From positions 3,968,001 to 4,032,000 of the forward strand of contig JAALGY010000033.1 of the NCBI GenBank assembly GCA_032358165.1: a DNA stretch of 64,000 bases, in the 5' to 3' direction. Position 1 is the first letter of the stretch. Each line of letters opens with the position of its first letter. Of this stretch, positions 10,084 through 23,087 are shown piece after piece. The stretch comes from Diplosphaera chodatii. Taxonomy: Eukaryota; Chlorophyta; Trebouxiophyceae; Prasiolales; Stichococcaceae. The position numbers and the translations under genes are program-made. The notes under the pieces are model-generated. The model made no database searches. It saw only the letters and a list, made by a program, of their open reading frames with translations, and had not been told where the DNA came from.

Positions 10084-13000
10084 ATGTCGATCAGGGACCG
10101 CATCCTGCAGGTGTACTGGGAGGCATCCGATTGGGTGACCAGGGCTGCCTGCTGGGGCCGCCCCAAGCAGCCCTTCCGCTGGGAGGACTGACAAGCGCAG
10201 CATATGTAACACGTGATCGCATTTTGAGCTGTCATTCTGGTGCCGTTTGCAGCGGCGGCAGCGAAGGTCGGTGCACAAAAGTTCCATGGCACACAGGGTG
10301 CACATTGTGCAGCAGACGGTACTGGGGGCGGAAGTGCTGGCAGCCGACACCGCTGCTGATAGCCACCTGCAAAGTAAGTAAGCCTCTGTATGTGGTCGAT
10401 GCTAGATGCTCTTGAGAAAGAGAGAGTCTTCACTGGCTGTGAGGTCATGATGAGTCGGTTACTGTTTTCTGCACCAGCTTCTATCTGCTGCCTGGCCTGT
10501 AGCGGCTGATGGCCTGCAGCTTGGCTCTCAGTGTGTGCTGGCAGAGCCAGACATGTTGATGTCGCAGCGGGGCTTTCAGCTGGCAAACTGGAACGCATGC
10601 ACAGCCGTGCCACCAGCCTGCATGCAAGTGCGGGTACCATCTCAGTCACTCAAAGCAAGGGGCATGCACTACCAGTATCGCAGGCCTGCCGCTGCTGGGG
10701 GTGCTGACGTACACGGCGGCGGAGCGGCAGGCGTCCACCGACATCGGCTTCGCGCGCGGCGGCCTGGCGCCGCGCTACCCCGCCGCGCTGCCGCCGGTGG
10801 TGCCGCTGCCGCCGGAGGACGCAGGAGCAGACGGGGACGGCGTCCCAGATGAGGTGTGCATTGCAGTCACGAGTCAGCGGCGGGGGCCAAAGGCCCTGCT
10901 GCACTTGCTGCGGGAGTGTATGCGAGTGTCTCATTCGACGGGAGCTCCTTGATGGCGACGGCAGCGGCGCCGTCTGTAGTGATCTGAGCAGGAGACACCT
11001 GCTCGCTTTTCTTGAGAGCTGAGAGCCCGTATGTTTCTCCCTGTGCGGCAGAAGTATACGTGCCAATGGGAGCCATTGGGTTGCATGAAATAGGGCACCA
11101 AGGCTGCCAGGGCTGCTGCCGTCACTGCTGCTGGCACAGCTCAGGCGTAAGGTCCGCGGCCAGATGACAAGCTCAGCGATGGTCCCGTCCGTGCACGTCG
11201 TCTGAAAGGTTCGTGCACCGGTGCAGGCGGCGCAGGGCGAGCCGCGGCTGTGGCTGACGGTGACCACGCTGGTGGCCATCCAGCTGGGGTGGGGCCTGTG
11301 GCTGACGCCCTACGGCTTTGCGCGCATGGGGTGGGGCGGCGCCACCCTGTCCATCTCCGTGCTGACAGGTACCTGGGCGGCACACTGCTTGGAAGACCGC
11401 ATCCACTGCTTGCCGCTGCAGGCAATCCAATCGGTGGTGGCTGCTGCTTGAAACTGTTGAGAAATTGCCCTGCATCTCGATGCCCTGCAGCACCTTGGGA
11501 CTGCATGATCACATACAGTCGGGGATACGTAATCAGCTGCAGTGACCTTGACACCACAGTTGAATTCTCTGCAGGGCTGACGGTGTACTCGGGCAGCATG
11601 TTTGGGCGGCTGCGGCTGGCGGTGCCGGACGCTGTGCTGTTTGGCGACATTGGGCACGCCGCATTCGGCAGAATGGTAACCTGCCTTTTAAAGCCGTCCA
11701 TGACTTCATTGAGATTGACAGCTGGACATACCGCCACCCATGTCGCACAGTAGGTCATTAAGAATGACCACATTTGTCTCATTTGTCGCACGGTTGGCCC
11801 CCCGCCAAGCTGTGTGCACAGACTATGCACATGGGTTGCCGCAGTGGTCCCTTTCGATAAGTGCATGCCAACAGATAGCCTGTAGCTTGGACGCCTTATA
11901 ACACGCCCTATAAACTGCACAGCCTGCCATCAAGACGCAATCCACAGCTCCCCCTTGTTGGTCACTGGCTACGTATTCTTGTACATCTGCACACATGCTT
12001 AGCATTACATAAGGTTGCCACCTGCTGCAGGGGCGATGGCTGGCTGTGACATGCGACTGTGCGCTCAAAGCCTCCGCATCCATCATCTACCACTGTGGGC
12101 TGACCAAAGTACGCTCCACAACATTCACACATCCATTCCTAAAGCCTGGCGCACCCTTGTGCTCCAGGGCCGCCGCACCTGCTATGCTGCGGTGTACTCA
12201 CTGGACGCCACCCGCTGCATCATCCTGCACCTGGCGGCCGCGCAGAGCCTGGTGCACGCGTCCGGCGGGGCGCTGGGCCTGTGGGCCGCCGGCGCCGCCG
12301 TGGCCGTCGCAGAAGCCTGCCTGAGCCAGGTGTGACTCACCTGGCCACAATCAAGCTTGAAGTGTATGCTCACTGAGGCTAGGCATTGCACATGATGGTG
12401 GCTCTCGTGATGAATCAGCTGGCGGCTTGCCACATCTGTCTGCAACCTGGGCAGTCAGGCGGGCACTTAGTTCGCGCCCATGGCCTGCTGTCCACATCAG
12501 CGGTCATGAATTTGCTGTGCCGCCCCAGCCTGGCTGCCAGCTTGGGCATGCTCATATTGCAACACATGAAGGTTACAGCAGCCTTCGAGGTGGCATGTCA
12601 TCTCGGCCGTCCATGATTACATATGTGGCTAAAGCAGATGTGCCCTGCTGCAGGTGCAGTCGCTGGCGCGGCTGGGGTGGTTCCTAACGGCCGGCACCGC
12701 CGCGCAGCAGTGCGCCATCCTGCTAGTCCTGGTGCGCACGGGCTGAATACCTTCAGATGTACATGATACGGCTGTTGCGTGGCCATGCATGTGTTGCGGA
12801 CAGTTCTGTGCCGTCACCAGTCACCATGCCACCACTGTTTGGGCACCAGTGCACCCCGGCTGTGGTGAGGAGGTGCGGTCACGTGCAGCGCTCTGGTCCA
12901 CAATACATGCCCCAGGCTGTACTGTGATCCTTGTTGCGCTTGCATCATGTCCATTTTGGGTGACTTTTGTGTTGCTCTCATTGCCTGCGCGCCCATCATC

Positions 13001-15085
13001 AGCAGCATGGGCAACAGTGCAGCAGCAAAGCTCTGTTCCTGGTTGCCTGTGGTGCAGAGGCCGTCTGAGGGCGCCTCAACTTCAAATGGCAAGCGACACT
13101 CACCATGCCACCATCCACATCGATGTAGAGCCACCACGAGTGCTGCCTGTTGTACATGCAGGTGCGGCTGCTGATGAGCCATAACCCGGACGCCAAGCAT
13201 GTGGTGTTCCAGACGCGCGACCTGTCGGCGGCACTGGTCGCGCTCATGAACCTCATCTTCGCATACGGTGACACTGCAGTGCTGCTGGCAGGAGTATCTA
13301 GAGTGCAGCAACAGACCGACTAGCTGCTTAGGCTAAGGGCCCTCTGATCGAGTGACAGGCTGACGGTGTGCCTATGCTTGCTGTGTTCAAGCCACGTGCT
13401 TGTCTGCTCTATGCTGACAAAGTCAAGGCATGTGCCGCAGGCGGCCAGTTCTCGTGGGTGGAGGTGATGAACACGATGCGGCGGCCGCAGCGCTTCCCGG
13501 CCGCAATCGCCGCCTGCACCGCCGCCATGACCTGCGCCTACCTGTCTGTTGGCGCCCTGGGCTACTGGAGCCAGGCGCGTCCTCCCAGCTCTATGATTTG
13601 TTCAAGGTGCCGACTGTAACTGTGGGTGCTCTCTAAGAAAGGGCAAGCTGCTGAGCTCTGGTGTACTTTCACCAATGGCAGTTCCTGCAACATGTCCTGA
13701 TCATGTACCCGAGGCATGGCTGAGGATGTTTGCAGCACCCCCCAGGATCCGGACATATGTCCTGGTTTGCAGGGAGACCAGGTGGCACAGATCGTGCTGT
13801 TCAGCATCGACCACGACATCTGGGCCCGGCTGGCCGCCTGCCTGCTGCTGCTGCAGGCGCTGCTCTCCGCATCCATGCATATGGGGATGTTTGCAGGATG
13901 ACCTTCGTTGTCGATGTTGTTACTGGCAGCTTTCAGAGGAAATCATTATGATCACCAAGCACACCACGCACGCCATCCTAGCTCGTCCCCGGCACAAACA
14001 CACTGAACAGCAATTGGTGGGCGCTTCTGCGTCGCAGGCGACGGCGCAGTACCTGGCCAACATCAACGTGTGGGCGCTCAACATCTGCACGCTGCTGCGG
14101 CGCAAGGTCCCCAGCGCCGAGGCCGCTCCCCTGGTGTGTGTCACTCGTGATGCAGTCTCGGCGACAGCTTGCATTCGTTGGGCCCACCACACCTGTACAT
14201 GGAGCGAAAACATCAGCACATTTACAGCAGAGGCTGCCCAGGATGGTGGGGCATTTGCGCCGGGGTACCGGTTGATAGCATAGTGTGCGCTGAGCCACTG
14301 CCCTGGAGCTCCTCCTGCGCAGTCCCCTTCTGCACCATCGCTATCGACCAGCAACTGCTGGCATCGGATGCACGCTGTACCTGGACATGACAGTGCCACA
14401 ACCCAGTATGAAGCGTTGAAGCCCCAGGTTAGCCGCTTGCAGGAGCACGTGGGTTCAGCCGGTCATTCCCGCGCCCTGTGGGCCGTCACCACCCTGGTCG
14501 TCATCACCTACTCCTACCTCATCGCCACCGTGCTGCCCTTCTTCTCCGAGTTGGTGAGGTCAAAGGAGTTCATATCGATATTCGATAGCACCTTCGTGGC
14601 TGCCACATGCAGTGTTGCTATGAACCCCAATCAACACGAATGCCGAAGTCGTATCTCGGAGGCGTGCCGCTTGGCGGTGAGCTGTGAAGCATCAAGCGTG
14701 ATGCACATGTATCACAATGCTGCAGGTGGGTCTGGTCACCAGTGTCACCTACCTGACAGTTGCCTACACGATGCCGTCGGCCTTCTGCCTGAAGCTGCTG
14801 CGCCACAAGCAGCAGCGTTGGGAGACCGTGCTGCAGGTGATTTAGCAGCCTCCCACACAACGTCGCAACTTCTCATGATCGTAGCTGATGCGACGGTTCA
14901 GTGATGGCATTCCTGCTGCTGCGCCGCAGGCAGTCCTAATACCGGCCAGCATCGCAATGTCGGTGCTGGGGCTGTGCTCGTCCTTGAATAAGCTGCTGGG
15001 TGACGTGCGCGAGCAGCACCAGCGGTCTGGGGTCAGCAGCCATGGCGTCGTCGGCATCATGTTCCCCACCGCAGCCGCCAGCTGA
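10084..15085 (+). CDS. Amino-acid permease, AAAP family (vacuolar-type)
   Basis: About 14 exons: 10084-10110, 10253-10373, 10684-10853, 11227-11368, 11575-11675, 12168-12329, 12654-12731, 13162-13267, 13441-13574, 13773 to about 13889, about 14038-14135, 14443-14553, 14726-14836 and 14930-15085. The cytoplasmic N-terminus (MSIRDRILQ onward) is followed by about ten hydrophobic segments. The signature first helix of proton-coupled amino-acid/auxin permeases is clear (GWGLWLTPYGFARMGWGG), as is the second-helix FGDIGHAAFG. Later features are SLVHASGGALGLWAAG, the amphipathic SWVEVMNTMRRPQRFP, GALGYWSQ and a final helix pair. It should move neutral or other amino acids with protons across the tonoplast or plasma membrane; substrate cannot be told. 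The junction at 13574/13773 fits a GC-AG intron, and the exon end near 13889 is unresolved. The C-terminus is short. Confidence 0.82.
13575..13772 (+). other. Candidate GC-AG intron in the permease gene
   Basis: The exon ends in CAG and the next bases are GCGCGT rather than GT. This is the only junction that gives the phase-0 join YWSQ|GDQVAQIVLF, which matches the family. A GT four bases later (13579) with an acceptor four bases later would give the join QAHQVAQ and is the alternative. Confidence 0.5.
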
Positions 15086-15901
15086 CTTGCAGGTTGCACA
15101 GCACGGAGTAGTCACTGCTCTCTAGTGACAGCAGCGATAGTGCCAGCATACTTTGATTCCTATAGGCGGCTCTGAGATGACATCAGTAAAGACTTATCAG
15201 CGCGTCAGCTGCGGTGAGCAAGTAGTGTGGTGCAGGACGAAAGGTAGTTTGGGTGCTCTCGCACGGGTGGGATCAGACCTTAATCAGCAATCTGGTGCTT
15301 GTTTGGCTGTACAGCATCCCTATTGTATGGCTGCACAGCATGTCCAATGGTTGGAGAGTAGGTGGTGCAGCATCTTCAGCAAGCTTACAGCAGAAGCACC
15401 CTTGCAGGGTCATTGTCATGGCATGAACGGAGGCCACCAATAGGCTGCACCACAGCTGTCAACCTCAATTTTGCCGCTACGGGCAAATGCGCCTCCTGAA
15501 CACACCAGCATCAACTGGCCCCCGTCAGTTCATCAACACAATACGGCAATACGCCAGCGCATGGCCTCTGAAGTCAACAAAAGGAATACTGTTCGTGCAG
15601 CACAGGCTGCCCACACGGCAGCTGCACTGAGACGTCGCAAGAGGCCTGCGCACCGCTGTTCGAATTGCAGTCGCCTACTAGCTCCCAAAGCACACCTCCT
15701 GCCGTCTCAGCACAGCGCTCCACCCCATTCGTGTACAAAAGCATAATGGCGGGGCTAGCGGCCCACGGCGCACGCACAAAGGGTGCTGCCCTGCATATCT
15801 CATCGCCAGAATGCCAAGCCCTGCCAGAAGTTGTTGGTCCCAGGGAAACGTCTCAAATGCTGCCGGTTCGCTGCAGTGCTGCGTCTGCCATCAGTGTGCC
15901 A
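15086..15901. other. Convergent intergenic region, two 3'UTRs
   Basis: About 815 bp between two genes that end toward each other. No biased frame, RNA gene or long repeat is visible. Confidence 0.45.
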
Positions 15902-17155
15902 TCAGTCCAGCGGGCCCAGTTTGCTGCCGGCGCCGCCGCTGCTGCTGCTGTCCATGCTGTCGGAGCGCATCGCCGGCACCCGCCAGCCAAAGGCGTCCAT
16001 GCCGGGGTTGTAGGTGCGCGCCGCCCAGGGGGAGGGCGGCGAGGCTGCGCCGCCGTACGCCACTGGGACTACCTGCACAGACGCAGCCATTGGTGTTATC
16101 AAGTGCCTCCCACAGCTCGAAGACAGCCTCCGAGCAACGGCCCTGCTCCTCTCGGGTGATGCGAACACATGACAGCAGAGCCCAACAGCGCCCATCACTC
16201 ACAGCAGACTGCACTACCTGCAGGCCGGCGGTGTGCTGGCTGGACGTTCGGGCGGGCGAGTCGCAGGGCTCAGACCGGGGGCCGAAGGGGCTGCCTCCTG
16301 TGCTGCGGGGGCTGCGCGCGCCCCTGAACCCTAACACGCTGCTGGCGCCGCTGCTGTTGCCGCTGCGCACGCTGCCGTCGGCGGCCGCCGCGGTGGACAG
16401 CTCCGCGATGCCGTCCAGCAGGCCGTCCAGGCAGGCGTGGGGCAGGGTGGCGCTGCTGCCCCTGGAGGTGGCCGAGCTGGATCGGGGCGTGAGCGCCTGC
16501 CACTCCTTGCTGAGCACAGAGGTTGAGTCGCCCAGCTCGCCCTGCAGGTCAGGGAAGGTAGCTACGTTAGGAATCGGACGGGGTCTCACGGTTAGAAGCA
16601 CAGAAGAGCTCCGCCAGGCGAGATCAGCCCCAGCACCAAGGCAGGTGCCTCGCCCCAGCCAATGCTGATCCTGCCGCACGAGGGCGTACAGCGGCAGCCA
16701 TGGTCGCTCTGCTGCAAGCCAGCGTGCATACAACCGGTGCTCGACCTCTACCGCAGCGCTGATCAACGGTGATCAAGGCAGGGGCATGCCACGATTCACG
16801 CCCGGCAGAAGCTTTCAAACGACGAGTGATCTGCACACCGTCACCGCCCGCCCCCGGATGCAAACACACATCATTCCAAACTGCCAGCGTTTGCCGCAAT
16901 CGCTTCGCGCGCAGCCGGACGGATAGAAAGCGCCCAAAAGTGTGCAGCACGTGGCTTCGCTTGCTGGATCGCCGGCTAGTAGCTCGTCAAGACGGTGTCT
17001 GCCTGTGGAAAGCTGCTGGGACCCACCTCTAGGACCAGCTGCAGCGACTGGAAGCTGGCGCTGCGGCCGGAGATGTACTGGGACAGGCCGTGTTTGGACG
17101 CCTTGGTTTTGCTGTGCAGGCGCCGCAGTCGGCTGCCGCCATGGCTCAATGACAT
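15902..17155 (-). CDS. Ser/Gly-rich protein of unknown function
   Basis: Three exons join in phase to 207 residues: 17155-17027, 16541-16218 and 16072-15902. The N-terminus is basic (MSLSHGGSRLRRLHSKTKAS). The middle is Ser/Thr/Ala-rich with several S-P or R-S-P sites (LTPRSS, SPRSTGGSPFGP, CDSPARTSS). The tail contains PSPWAARTYNPGMDAFGW and a Ser run. The composition suggests a disordered, phosphorylatable protein. No enzyme motif or membrane helix is visible. The open frame continues upstream of the ATG to about 17245 with a hydrophobic stretch (SGSVLLLLDIVM), so an extra 5' exon could add an N-terminal segment. It lies downstream of, and on the same strand as, the VSR gene. I do not recognise it. 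Confidence 0.5.
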
Positions 17156-17871
17156 CACGATGTCCAGCAGAAGGAGCACCGAACCAGAGAAGGGCTGCAA
17201 CGCAGTGTCGGAGCCGCTGCTGACGCTGCGCGGCACCACCCTCACAACGGATGGGCCTACTTTGCCGCTTCAGGCAGCACTGCAGCTTGTCAAAGCAGCC
17301 AAACAACTGTTGCTGCGGCGCTTGTGGCAGCACGGTGGACTCCGAACGGATGCAGGCGGTGCAAGGGGGTTGTGGGCCTGTGGCGCGCAGACTGGCTCAC
17401 CACGAGAACGCGCTGAAACTGCTGACTCGGGGTGCTGACCTGGATTTGATGCCCGGTGCTGTGGCCCAGGGTTTCAAGCCCACAGAGCCAGGAACGCAGA
17501 ATCTTTGGCAGCCCCACAGCTTGCATGGTTGCACACATACATACCTGTTGAACTCACGCACAACACCGCCAAACAAAACAATCGTTGTTGCCTGCTCAAT
17601 GTACATGGTGTGACGGTCACATCTGCTGCCGCCGTCCAGTACAGACTGCCAACAGCGGCCGTCCGCCAAGAATGTTCAGGCGGCGGCAGTGCCAACAAAA
17701 GCTCTGCCCACAGCCGCGCAGCTGCACAGCGCCGCCGCAGCTGCTGTGCATGCGCACTACACCGGCTGCGCGACGGCATGGGGCGGAACTTGCCAGCAGC
17801 GGGCGCCGCGGCAGCGCTCAGCATCCCGGTCTGGAGCTGCTGCAGCGGGCGCCGCTGCGGCGGCCGCCGGC
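17156..17871. other. Intergenic, 3' of VSR and promoter of Ser-rich gene
   Basis: About 715 bp between two minus-strand genes. It should contain the VSR 3'UTR and the promoter (or an unrecognised 5' exon) of the Ser-rich gene. No other signal seen. Confidence 0.4.
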
Positions 17872-20288
17872 TCAGATGCCGTTCGGCGTCTGCCGCATGG
17901 CCTCGTCCTGCTCTTGCAGCGGCATGTACTGCGCCATGATGGCGCGCACCTCCTGCAGCACAATGTCAGAAACGCATGTGACAAGGTTGCATGGCAGCAA
18001 CGCAGCATCAGCTCCTGCTGTGGCAACTCTCATAACCTCCAATCCAGGCATGACGGAGTGCTGCCGGCCGTGCTGCCGGCGATGTCCACCACACGCACGC
18101 CACGTGCTGCGCTGCTTAGGGCGGGGCGCACCTGGTGCATCGCAGAGCGCAGGCGGAACTGGTACAGGCCGTAAGCGGCAGCGCCCACGACCGCTACCGC
18201 CACGACCACGCTGAGCAGGATGCTCCACACGGGCGCGCCCCCACCTGTCATGTGTTAAAAACCACGATGTCAGATGCAAGATGCGCTCTTCTCCTCAGGA
18301 CTGCATGCTTCCTCCGCCAGCAGGTACGAGTGGCTGGCAGAGCCCACGATACCGGTCTGGCGGGCTCTCTGGGCCAGCTGACAAGCAGAGCAGGTGTCCT
18401 CTGCACAGCATGGCACAGCAGGGATGCGGCACAGCAGGGATGCGGATGGGGGCCTTGCCTCCGCTGCCGCCGCCGCCGGCGCTCGCGCAGGCCCCCGTCT
18501 TGAGGTCGCAGGAGCCCAGGTCGCAGGTGGGGCTGCAGGTGAGCTGGCCCCGCAGGTTGGTGGCCGCCTTGAAGCACGGCGGGCACTTGCACTCGTGCAG
18601 CGGCATCTTGCTGATGTCCTTGCCGCGCGCCGCCGCGTCCTGTGGCATGATGCGGTCTTTGGATGCGGATGCTGATTGAGCAGGCCACCCACTTAAAAGG
18701 CACTGTCAAATGATCATACCAGCCTGCTGTGGGCAGCCATCAACGCACCAGTCTGCAACGCGGCCTGCTTCATGGCCAGACGGCAGGCTGCCAGCACAGG
18801 CTGTGCTGGTCAGCGGTTTACGTACCTTGACGGCCTTGATGTTGTCGTGGCACGCGGAGAAGTGCACGGTCTTGCCGTTCACCCGGTGGTCCTCGTGCCA
18901 GCAGCCGCCGTTGTTTTTCGCGCACTCGTCCCTGAGGTCCGGGATGCACCTGCGGGCAGCCGGCATGACAGTCCCTCACACCCCTGCACCCTGGTCGGAG
19001 CTCGGTATGGATGCGCAGCGGCTTCTGCTTGCCGCAACGCTGCCATGGAGCTGTGGCAACGTCTGAGCAACAAGACCAGTGAAGACCCTGCCGGAGGGAA
19101 GGAAGCGCACTTGTAGCCGCCAAACACGTTCTGGCAGGCGCAGCGGTCGCACGTGCAGTCCTTGTCCAGGGACGCCGAGTCCGCCGACAGGCACTCGTTG
19201 ATGTCCAGGCACACCTGCGGCGCGATGCACAGGATCACCACCCAGCTCGCCGCTGATGCTTGTACAGGCCTGCACAGGCTGATGCACATGCACCCCGCGT
19301 ACAGCGGTTCTCCTGGAAACCTCGGGGTACTCCTGGGAACATGGTGGCGTGAAGCAGGCATGCAGAGCACGGATCAGTGTTCGCCGACTCAGCGTTCAGG
19401 CATACGAAGGCCAGATGATGATACCTCCGTCTTGTTCTTGGGGTCGATGTGCGAAATGAAGCCCGAGCCGCAGGTGCACACATACCCCGCGAAGGTGTCC
19501 TTGCACACCGTCTTGCCATCCTTCCTGCAGCCACGCACAGAACCACAGGTCATCATGCAACCCTCAGGGACATACACATTTGCAGGCACAGGTAGAAACC
19601 GGAGAGTACAGGCCCCTGGCACACCAGAAATCCCTGAAGTGCGGCCCGCAGCTGCTGTGCGGTTGCTGGCTGACGGCTGCCTGGACTCGGGACTTGAGGA
19701 CGCGCACCTGTTCTTGCAGTCCACGTCGCCAGGGGCGCCCACCCTGCAGTCGGCGTCGCCGACCTTGTTGCACGCCGCGGGCTCGTCGTTCTTGTTGAAG
19801 CCGGCGCACAGCGCGCGCAGCACCTCCGCATACGACAGCTTCCCCCGGTACTGGCCCTCGTTGATGCGGATGGTCGGCAGGATGTACACCTCGCCCTCCT
19901 GTGCGGGTGCGGAGCACGCGGTCGTGCAGGCGTAGCCAGCATGGTTGATTCGGCATGTGCCAGTGAGGCTTCGGGCCTTGTTGGTGCGACGGACGAAAGA
20001 CCATCGAGCGCCATGGCAGTAGAGTCGCTGCCCATATTGCTCGCACAACAGGCAGCAAAAAGGCAAGGGCCACCAAGGCGCAAGCACCAGGAGCAGTTGT
20101 GCATCGGCGCACCTTGTCGTCGCCGCGCTGCCCCATCATCTCGTTCTCCAGGATGTCGGAGGGCTTGTCCTCGTTGACGTCGCCCATGCAGTGGCGCAGC
20201 GCCCCCAGGTTGCTCCACTCCTCGCCGCCGATCTCCTTGAAGATCTGCGGGACGGCATGTGCGCAGCTCGGTTGTGAAGCGGTTGACC

Positions 20289-20333
<45 letters not shown>

Positions 20334-23087
20334 CAGGTGGACATGGTCAGCTGCCTTTCCGTGCAGGTGAGGACAGGTGCATATCCCAGCTGCGGCCTTC
20401 AGGGTGCACTGCCCTACAGCTCGCTTGACAGTTCTGCTGTGACCAGCAGTGGCTTCAACATGCTAGAGTCAGGGCGAACGGCAGTCAATTGATGCACATG
20501 CTTTCGCTGCAGTGATGATGGTGGGTTCCAGAGTGTGCCACACATACCTTCTCGGCGCAGGCCTGGTTGTAGGTGCGGTCGTGCATGGAGCACTCCGCGC
20601 CAAAGCGGGTAATGTAGTCCCACCACACCCACGGCTTCCCGCTCTCATTCGCCAGCCGGTACACGCACAGCTGCCGCAGGTTCTCCTGCAGGAGAGGGTC
20701 GCCAGATGCTATCAAGTCGTAGCTTGCGGTCGCCGCCATGGGGCACCATCGCTGCAAATGGGCTGCACTGCATGCTCACACAAAGGAAGCTGAGGGAGAT
20801 GCAAGAGCCGGTTCCCGGCCGCACCTGCACGATGTCGGCACCCGAGTAGCCCTTGGCCAGGTCGCCGTCGGGGTCGGGCGTGCAGTAGCGCCCCTGCCGG
20901 ATGCACTGGCTCTGGCACTCCTCCGACTTGTGGTAGCTGGCGGGGCACACCCACACCAGGTAGTGCGGCGTGAAGCGCACCCACTGGTGCTCCTGGAAGT
21001 CCTTCGCCACCGGCGCAAACTCCTGCGACCGGCAAAAGCCCAGCATCGGCGACTGTGAAAGCCATGAACGTTGCGCTCGTCAGCTGCGAACGTGATGTGC
21101 ACATGGCTGCATCAATATGAGGCGCAGCACCAGCCGCACCTTCATGAAAGACTTCTGAACATCACACACCGGCCCGCACATGTCGTTGGCATTGGACCAG
21201 AACTCCCAGTGCACCTGCACGTGTTCAGGACTTCATTCTCAGGGTGGTTGCAAGTGCGCAGCACTCGGCATGCAGTGCATGTGCGTGCATCAGCAAACGC
21301 CTGTTAGGTATGCATACAGGTACAAGGGCTTTTAACAACGTAGACATGATGTTTTGGTGTGGTGCGCACGATCTCTGAGCGGGGCAGCAGATCCGTCCAG
21401 TCCATGGAGACCATCACGCGTGGGTGCTTGTCGCTGCGCGTCGGCTTGATCAGCGCCTGCATCACAACAGCAAGCTGATCTATACACGAGAATCACATTG
21501 CTACTGAATCACATTGCTACTGATGCTCGCAACCCACGTGTGCAGAGCTCGATGTGACCTGCAACAAGCTTACATCGAGTACTTCCTGTGCCCGCCCCCA
21601 AGATCAGAGTGCAGCACAGCGGCAAAGCGGGTGCGCCCATGGCGGCCAGCTGTCGAGCAGTACGTACCTTGAGCGCATCACCATCTGTGCGTGTGATGAA
21701 GGCTGCCGGGATGCTGATGTTGCGCAAGTACCTGCACAGCCCGGGCACAGCAGTTTGCTATCTAGACCAGACAATTGCGAGTCATACGCAGGTGGCCCCA
21801 TTCGTTTCGATACATAGATGCAGCCTGCTGACGGGTGCCAGATCCCAGACCCTAATGAAATGAACATCAATGCATGGCAGCTGCTACAAAGACGATTCAC
21901 CTGAGGGAGTCGTCCTCGTCGTTGGGCGCCTCCATTGTCGTCTTGCGGTCCTCGTAGTTGACCACAATCGCCTGTGCACGATGTCAGTTGCACGTCAAAC
22001 GCGTCTGACGCCGGCATCTCAGGGAAGCAGCAGCGAAGAGTGGTGCACGAGCAGGCAGGATGGATCGTGATGGGCAGCACGACATCCGCAGAGTCCAAGG
22101 CTGCCATCCACACTGCAGAGAGCTGGTGGCTGTTCAGAGCCCCACCCCCACAGCGCCGGCCAGCTGCGCATTCCACACCTTCTCCGCAAACTTGCACGGC
22201 CGCATGCCCGGCTCCTCTGCGATCATGCCGTCCAGCGCATCAGCAGGCTTGCCATGCACTCGTCATTGGTGCGGTCTGCTGGTGAGTCTGCCAAGGGTTG
22301 CCACGGGCAGGGCTGCGCAGCATGGTGACTAGCGGCCCCACAGCCCACCTGGCCCACGGTCTATCAGCATGATGTACGGCGTCTTCTTATCCACCGTGAA
22401 GGGCGGCCTCGCCTCCTGCAGACCAGCGCTTGATGTATCAGCATCGACCCCAGGAGCTGGATGCACTGCGGGTCTGCCTGCTCTGCACCGCCGTGCTCAC
22501 CGACAGCGGTGAGCAGCCATATTTGCAGGGGTACGGCCTGCACTCGAAGTCCTCGCCCCAGTCCTTGTCCACGTACACGAGGCTGCCCCTGCAGCAGGTG
22601 ACGCACAGATGACATCAGCAGGACGCGCCAAGCACAACATTGCCTGAGCTGCTGCATCTTCTTAGCAGTGCGTGCAGTCTGCTCATGCGAGACGCAACAC
22701 GTACTCAACGCATCGACAAGCACCACTTCTTGCAGACATCGCGTGGACAAGGACATGGGCAGTGGGGATGCCAGAAAAGAGGACTTACACAATGGAACCG
22801 CCATATTTGGGCGAGCCTGCAGCCAGAGCATTCCAGAGAATGTAAGGAGACGTCTAAGCACATCATAGCACAGGTCCTACGTTGAGATAAGGACGTCATG
22901 CTGACCCACTCTTCGCATCGGAGCACCCACCAAAGTTGGCCAGCGACGTGTCGAAGCCCTTGGGGTACTTTTGCCTCGCCGACACAGGGAATTTAACCTT
23001 GATGCCACCCTGCTCCACGATGAAGCGGCTCTGCACAGCGCTGGCCAGCAGCACCAGCAGGGATGCCTGCAGCAGTGCCCTGGCCAT
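17872..23087 (-). CDS. VSR: Vacuolar sorting receptor (VSR / BP-80 type)
   Basis: Type I membrane receptor that binds vacuolar cargo in the Golgi/TGN and carries it to prevacuolar compartments. The ATG at 23087 begins a signal peptide (MARALLQASLLVLLASAVQS) followed by RFIVEQGGIKVKFP, the usual mature N-terminus. The protease-associated cargo domain comes next: NFG, the 28-nt microexon SPKYGGSI (22816-22789), VYVDKDWGEDFECRPYPC, and PPFTVDKKTPYIMLIDRG near 22350-22420. The cysteine-rich central region follows (SMDWTDLLP, VHWEFWSNANDMCGP, VPDGDLAKGYSG-like block near 20880, YNQACAEKV, LPTIRINEGQYRGKL). EGF-like repeats lie at 19527-19430 and 19215-19113 (VCLDINECL) and near 18950-18827. One membrane helix is near 18240-18170 (WSILLSVVVAVAVVGAAAYG). 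The cytosolic tail carries YMPL, the tyrosine sorting signal conserved in plant VSRs, before the stop at 17872. All domains are present, about 18 exons. Confidence 0.93.
18412..18443. repeat. Short tandem duplication in VSR intron
   Basis: A roughly 16-nt unit (GCACAGCAGGGATGCG) occurs twice in direct succession inside an intron of VSR. Confidence 0.7.
20291..20333. repeat. CAG/CTG trinucleotide microsatellite in VSR intron
   Basis: About 14 perfect CAG units (CTG on the transcribed strand) lie in a VSR intron about 40 nt upstream of the exon that starts near 20248. It is probably length-polymorphic. Confidence 0.9.
21487..21522. repeat. Short tandem duplication in VSR intron
   Basis: The unit AATCACATTGCTACTG is repeated twice in a row within a VSR intron. 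Confidence 0.75.

Noticed and set aside
16318..16334. CCTGAACCCTAACAC as a third telomeric tract
   Set aside because: It is a single imperfect unit inside a coding exon of the Ser-rich gene, so chance is sufficient.
16976..17245. Start of the Ser-rich gene at 17245 with a hydrophobic N-terminus
   Set aside because: The codon is GTG in a GC-rich open frame; the first in-frame ATG is 17155. The upstream part remains possible only as part of another exon.
20259..20344. CAG array considered as a coding poly-Gln/Ala or CRISPR-like repeat
   Set aside because: It lies in an intron of VSR between two well-defined exons, and the unit is a simple trinucleotide without spacers.
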